NCBI RefSeq assembly: GCF_031846345.1
Contig: NZ_JAVRHX010000008.1
Span: 67,101 to 131,100, forward strand
Direction of reading: 5' to 3'
Source of the DNA: Glaciecola petra
GTDB lineage: Bacteria; Pseudomonadota; Gammaproteobacteria; Enterobacterales; Alteromonadaceae
Length of the DNA: 64,000 nt
Below are positions 62,620-64,000 of this stretch, one piece after another. Within the stretch, counting starts at the first letter, position 1; each line of letters starts with the position of its first letter. Below the pieces are notes generated by a model. The model saw only the letters and a list, made by a program, of their open reading frames with translations. It was not told where the DNA came from and did not search any database. The translations under genes were made by a program, and so were the position numbers.

Positions 62620-62621
62620 GA

Positions 62622-62798
62622 TTAGTCCTCGATGCTGGTAGGCAAATAACACCACAATAACCGGCGCAGCGTAGCTGTGTCCGGCGACGAAGTCGCGTAG
62701 TTCATTGTTTTGTTAACTGTAACACCCCAACTTACGCAACTTGTTGCCTTGCACCAAGATGCTAAATAGTCAGAATGTCGTTGTTTGTTTTTACTCAC
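62622..62798 (-). CDS. Possible 58-codon cassette ORF running through attC
   Basis: GTG at 62798 with AAGGA 9 bases upstream; starts MSKNKQRHSDYLASWCKATS. Its second half is translated from the attC at 62644-62718, so the C-terminal part is probably a by-product. No family recognised. It is the best-supported coding candidate in this cassette. Confidence 0.35.
   Translation of the reverse strand: MSKNKQRHSDYLASWCKATSCVSWGVTVNKTMNYATSSPDTATLRRLLWCYLPTSIED
62644..62718 (-). repeat. attC recombination site
   Basis: R'' AGTTAAC (62712-62718) is the exact complement of its cassette's start core GTTAACT at 63155-63161. R' is GTTATTT (62644-62650). The arms pair imperfectly (AACACCACAAT against AACAAAACAATG). 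Confidence 0.65.
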
Positions 62799-63154
62799 TT
62801 TAAAACATCCTTGAAAAAGTTAAAACCAATGAAGCGAACAATATTAGGGTTTCCAAATTACCTTATATGAAACGTCAGCAGATTTCCCAGGCACCTTAGT
62901 CTTCGCTTTAAAAAGCAATTGTGTTTAATAGGCTTGGTACTCTAAATTACCACTTAGTTTTGACTTCTGAAACTACCTTACCAAAAACAACATCCGATTT
63001 CGACGCAACCATTATCGTTGCTGACAAAGACTTTTTGCTGGCCAAGCCTTGAACTAAAAACTTTCCTATAATGTTCGACCTCAGAAACAACCTAAAACAA
63101 CAGACTATTTGCTAGCCTCGTTTTCTTTCAATGCAATTAATCAGGTCTTCCTAC
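62799..63154. other. Cassette DNA with no supported gene
   Basis: About 355 bases between attC sites. Only short frames exist; one minus-strand frame of roughly 48 codons ends in VSEVKTKW but lacks a ribosome site. A degraded, promoter-bearing or RNA cassette is possible. Confidence 0.4.
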
Positions 63155-63223
63155 AGTTAACACCATTTTAAGCGGTGGGCGCGCGCTATTCGCGAACATC
63201 CGTCTTCAAAATTTTTGTTAGGT
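63155..63223 (-). repeat. attC recombination site
   Basis: R'' ACCTAAC (63217-63223) is the exact complement of the cassette start core GTTAGGT at 63584-63590; R' is GTTAACT (63155-63161). Arms are imperfectly complementary (TTTTAAG-CGG against TTTTGAAGACGG). 69 bases. Confidence 0.75.
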
Positions 63224-63261
63224 GTTTGCTCATAAAACATAATGTACTGATTAGATACCCT

Positions 63262-63585
63262 TTATATTGAACTAGCCGCCATTAACACCATGCTAGTACC
63301 CCACACAATGAATATAGAAGTTATAACTACGCATGAAACCGCAAGTCTAAAGCCTATTTGAAATCTAACATGATTTCGAACAGCTCTAAAGATGTAACTA
63401 ATCGGTACCACAGGCAATACCCATAACGATGCCATCCCGAAAACATAAACCGACATTGAAATATCCCTCGCCAAAGAAGTTCCCTCTAGCAAAATGCCCA
63501 TTCCGTAAAATAGCATCACGTAAAAGATAGAATATATAGACGCTAGCACATAAAAAACTGAAAATAACCTCAAAAGAAACGACAC
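63262..63585 (-). CDS. Cassette-borne membrane protein with start codon in the core site
   Basis: 107 residues with three helices (LFSVFYVLASIYSIFYVMLF, VFGMASLWVLPVVPISYIF, LAVSCVVITSIFIVWG). Not recognised. The GTG overlaps the last two bases of the GTTAGGT core, so any ribosome site (GGAAAG, 6 bases upstream) belongs to the neighbouring attC. A later start would remove helix 1. Confidence 0.6.
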   Translation of the reverse strand: MSFLLRLFSVFYVLASIYSIFYVMLFYGMGILLEGTSLARDISMSVYVFGMASLWVLPVVPISYIFRAVRNHVRFQIGFRLAVSCVVITSIFIVWGTSMVLMAASSI

Positions 63586-63649
63586 CTAACACTTTCCATA
63601 ACCGGTTTTGGCCGCTCTTGCCAAAATCCGGTTGATGGATTTGTTATGT
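63584..63649 (-). repeat. attC recombination site
   Basis: R'' ACATAAC (63643-63649) is the exact complement of GTTATGT at 63958-63964, its cassette start. R' is GTTAGGT (63584-63590). The two arms pair almost end to end (AACCGGTTTTGGC against AACCGGATTTTGGC), the best attC in the window. 66 bases. Confidence 0.8.
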
Positions 63650-63656
63650 TTCGGTG

Positions 63657-63941
63657 TTACCACGATACCTGCCCCATAAGATTTTTGTATGACGCCAACG
63701 CATGATATATCGCAACTTTGGTATCTAATTTTTTCACTAAGACCTGATAAAAATACACAGGAAGTAACCAAACTACTAAAATAAACAACTGACCAAATAT
63801 AGCGACAAAAGCAAACTCATTCAATTCAGTATCTAGCATATAAAACAATAGCGCCGAAAGATTTATGAACACTATCACCCAAACCGCTCGATATGCATCT
63901 CGCTTAATAGTATTCTCAACGAATTTATCTACGCCTTTCAA
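63657..63941 (-). CDS. Cassette-borne membrane protein
   Basis: 94 residues with two or three helices (AVWVIVFINLSALLFYML, FVAIFGQLFILVVWLLPVYF). Not recognised. TTG start with GAGG 6 bases upstream, 16 bases inside the cassette from the GTTATGT core, the usual layout of an integron cassette gene. Confidence 0.6.
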   Translation of the reverse strand: MKGVDKFVENTIKRDAYRAVWVIVFINLSALLFYMLDTELNEFAFVAIFGQLFILVVWLLPVYFYQVLVKKLDTKVAIYHALASYKNLMGQVSW

Positions 63942-63957
63942 TGGCTACCTCTGAGAA

Positions 63958-64000
63958 ACATAACACCCGCTTAAGCGGCGAAAATTGCTCTTTATTTTTG
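63958..64000 (-). repeat. attC recombination site (cut by window edge)
   Basis: Begins with the core ACATAAC on the plus strand (GTTATGT on minus), followed by the palindromic GCTTAAGC; the rest is outside the window. It belongs to the next cassette upstream. Confidence 0.6.

Overview
The window looks like chromosomal DNA of a marine gammaproteobacterium, most likely Alteromonadales. Codon use is AT-leaning. Gene orders typical of that group are intact: lptD-surA-pdxA-rsmA-apaG-apaH with djlA facing it, petABC-sspA-sspB next to rplM-rpsI, and rlmD-relA-mazG. No rRNA, tRNA or CRISPR array was seen.

1-13.7 kb: a 5'-truncated membrane-anchored LytTR regulator and an aromatic amino acid permease on the plus strand, then minus-strand housekeeping genes: sspB, sspA, cytochrome bc1 (petC, petB, petA), rpsI, rplM, a single-domain MazG, relA, an unassigned methyltransferase, rlmD, acpS and pdxJ.

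13.9-28.1 kb: a RhlE-type helicase lies between pdxJ and recO, followed by recJ. A complete proteobacterial dedicated sortase locus then sits between recJ and dsbC-xerD. It holds a histidine kinase, a response regulator, the OmpA-like PdsO, a VIT/vWA target ending in LPKTS plus a membrane anchor, and a class GN sortase. A decayed beta-propeller sensor gene and djlA follow.

28.3-43.4 kb: the lptD-to-apaH envelope and RNA-modification cluster, a chemoreceptor with a convincing sigma-28 promoter, a 52-residue YqaE/Pmp3 protein, lysC, a DUF192 protein, acnB and a secreted PQQ-type sugar dehydrogenase.

43.8-61.4 kb: accessory metabolism and transport: an acyl-CoA ligase with an SRPBCC partner, a secreted leucyl aminopeptidase, ChrA, a GNAT enzyme, and an SGNH hydrolase / DASS symporter / TonB receptor group beside a FecI-like sigma factor and a truncated FecR. 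Small poorly known envelope proteins, a thioredoxin-like protein and an orphan pilin follow.

61.7-64.0 kb: the distal part of a chromosomal integron. All cassette genes are on the minus strand and are separated by attC-like imperfect palindromes. In four of five cassettes the heptamer at the cassette start is the exact complement of the R'' core at its own end, as cassette mobility predicts. The integrase should lie beyond the right edge of the window.
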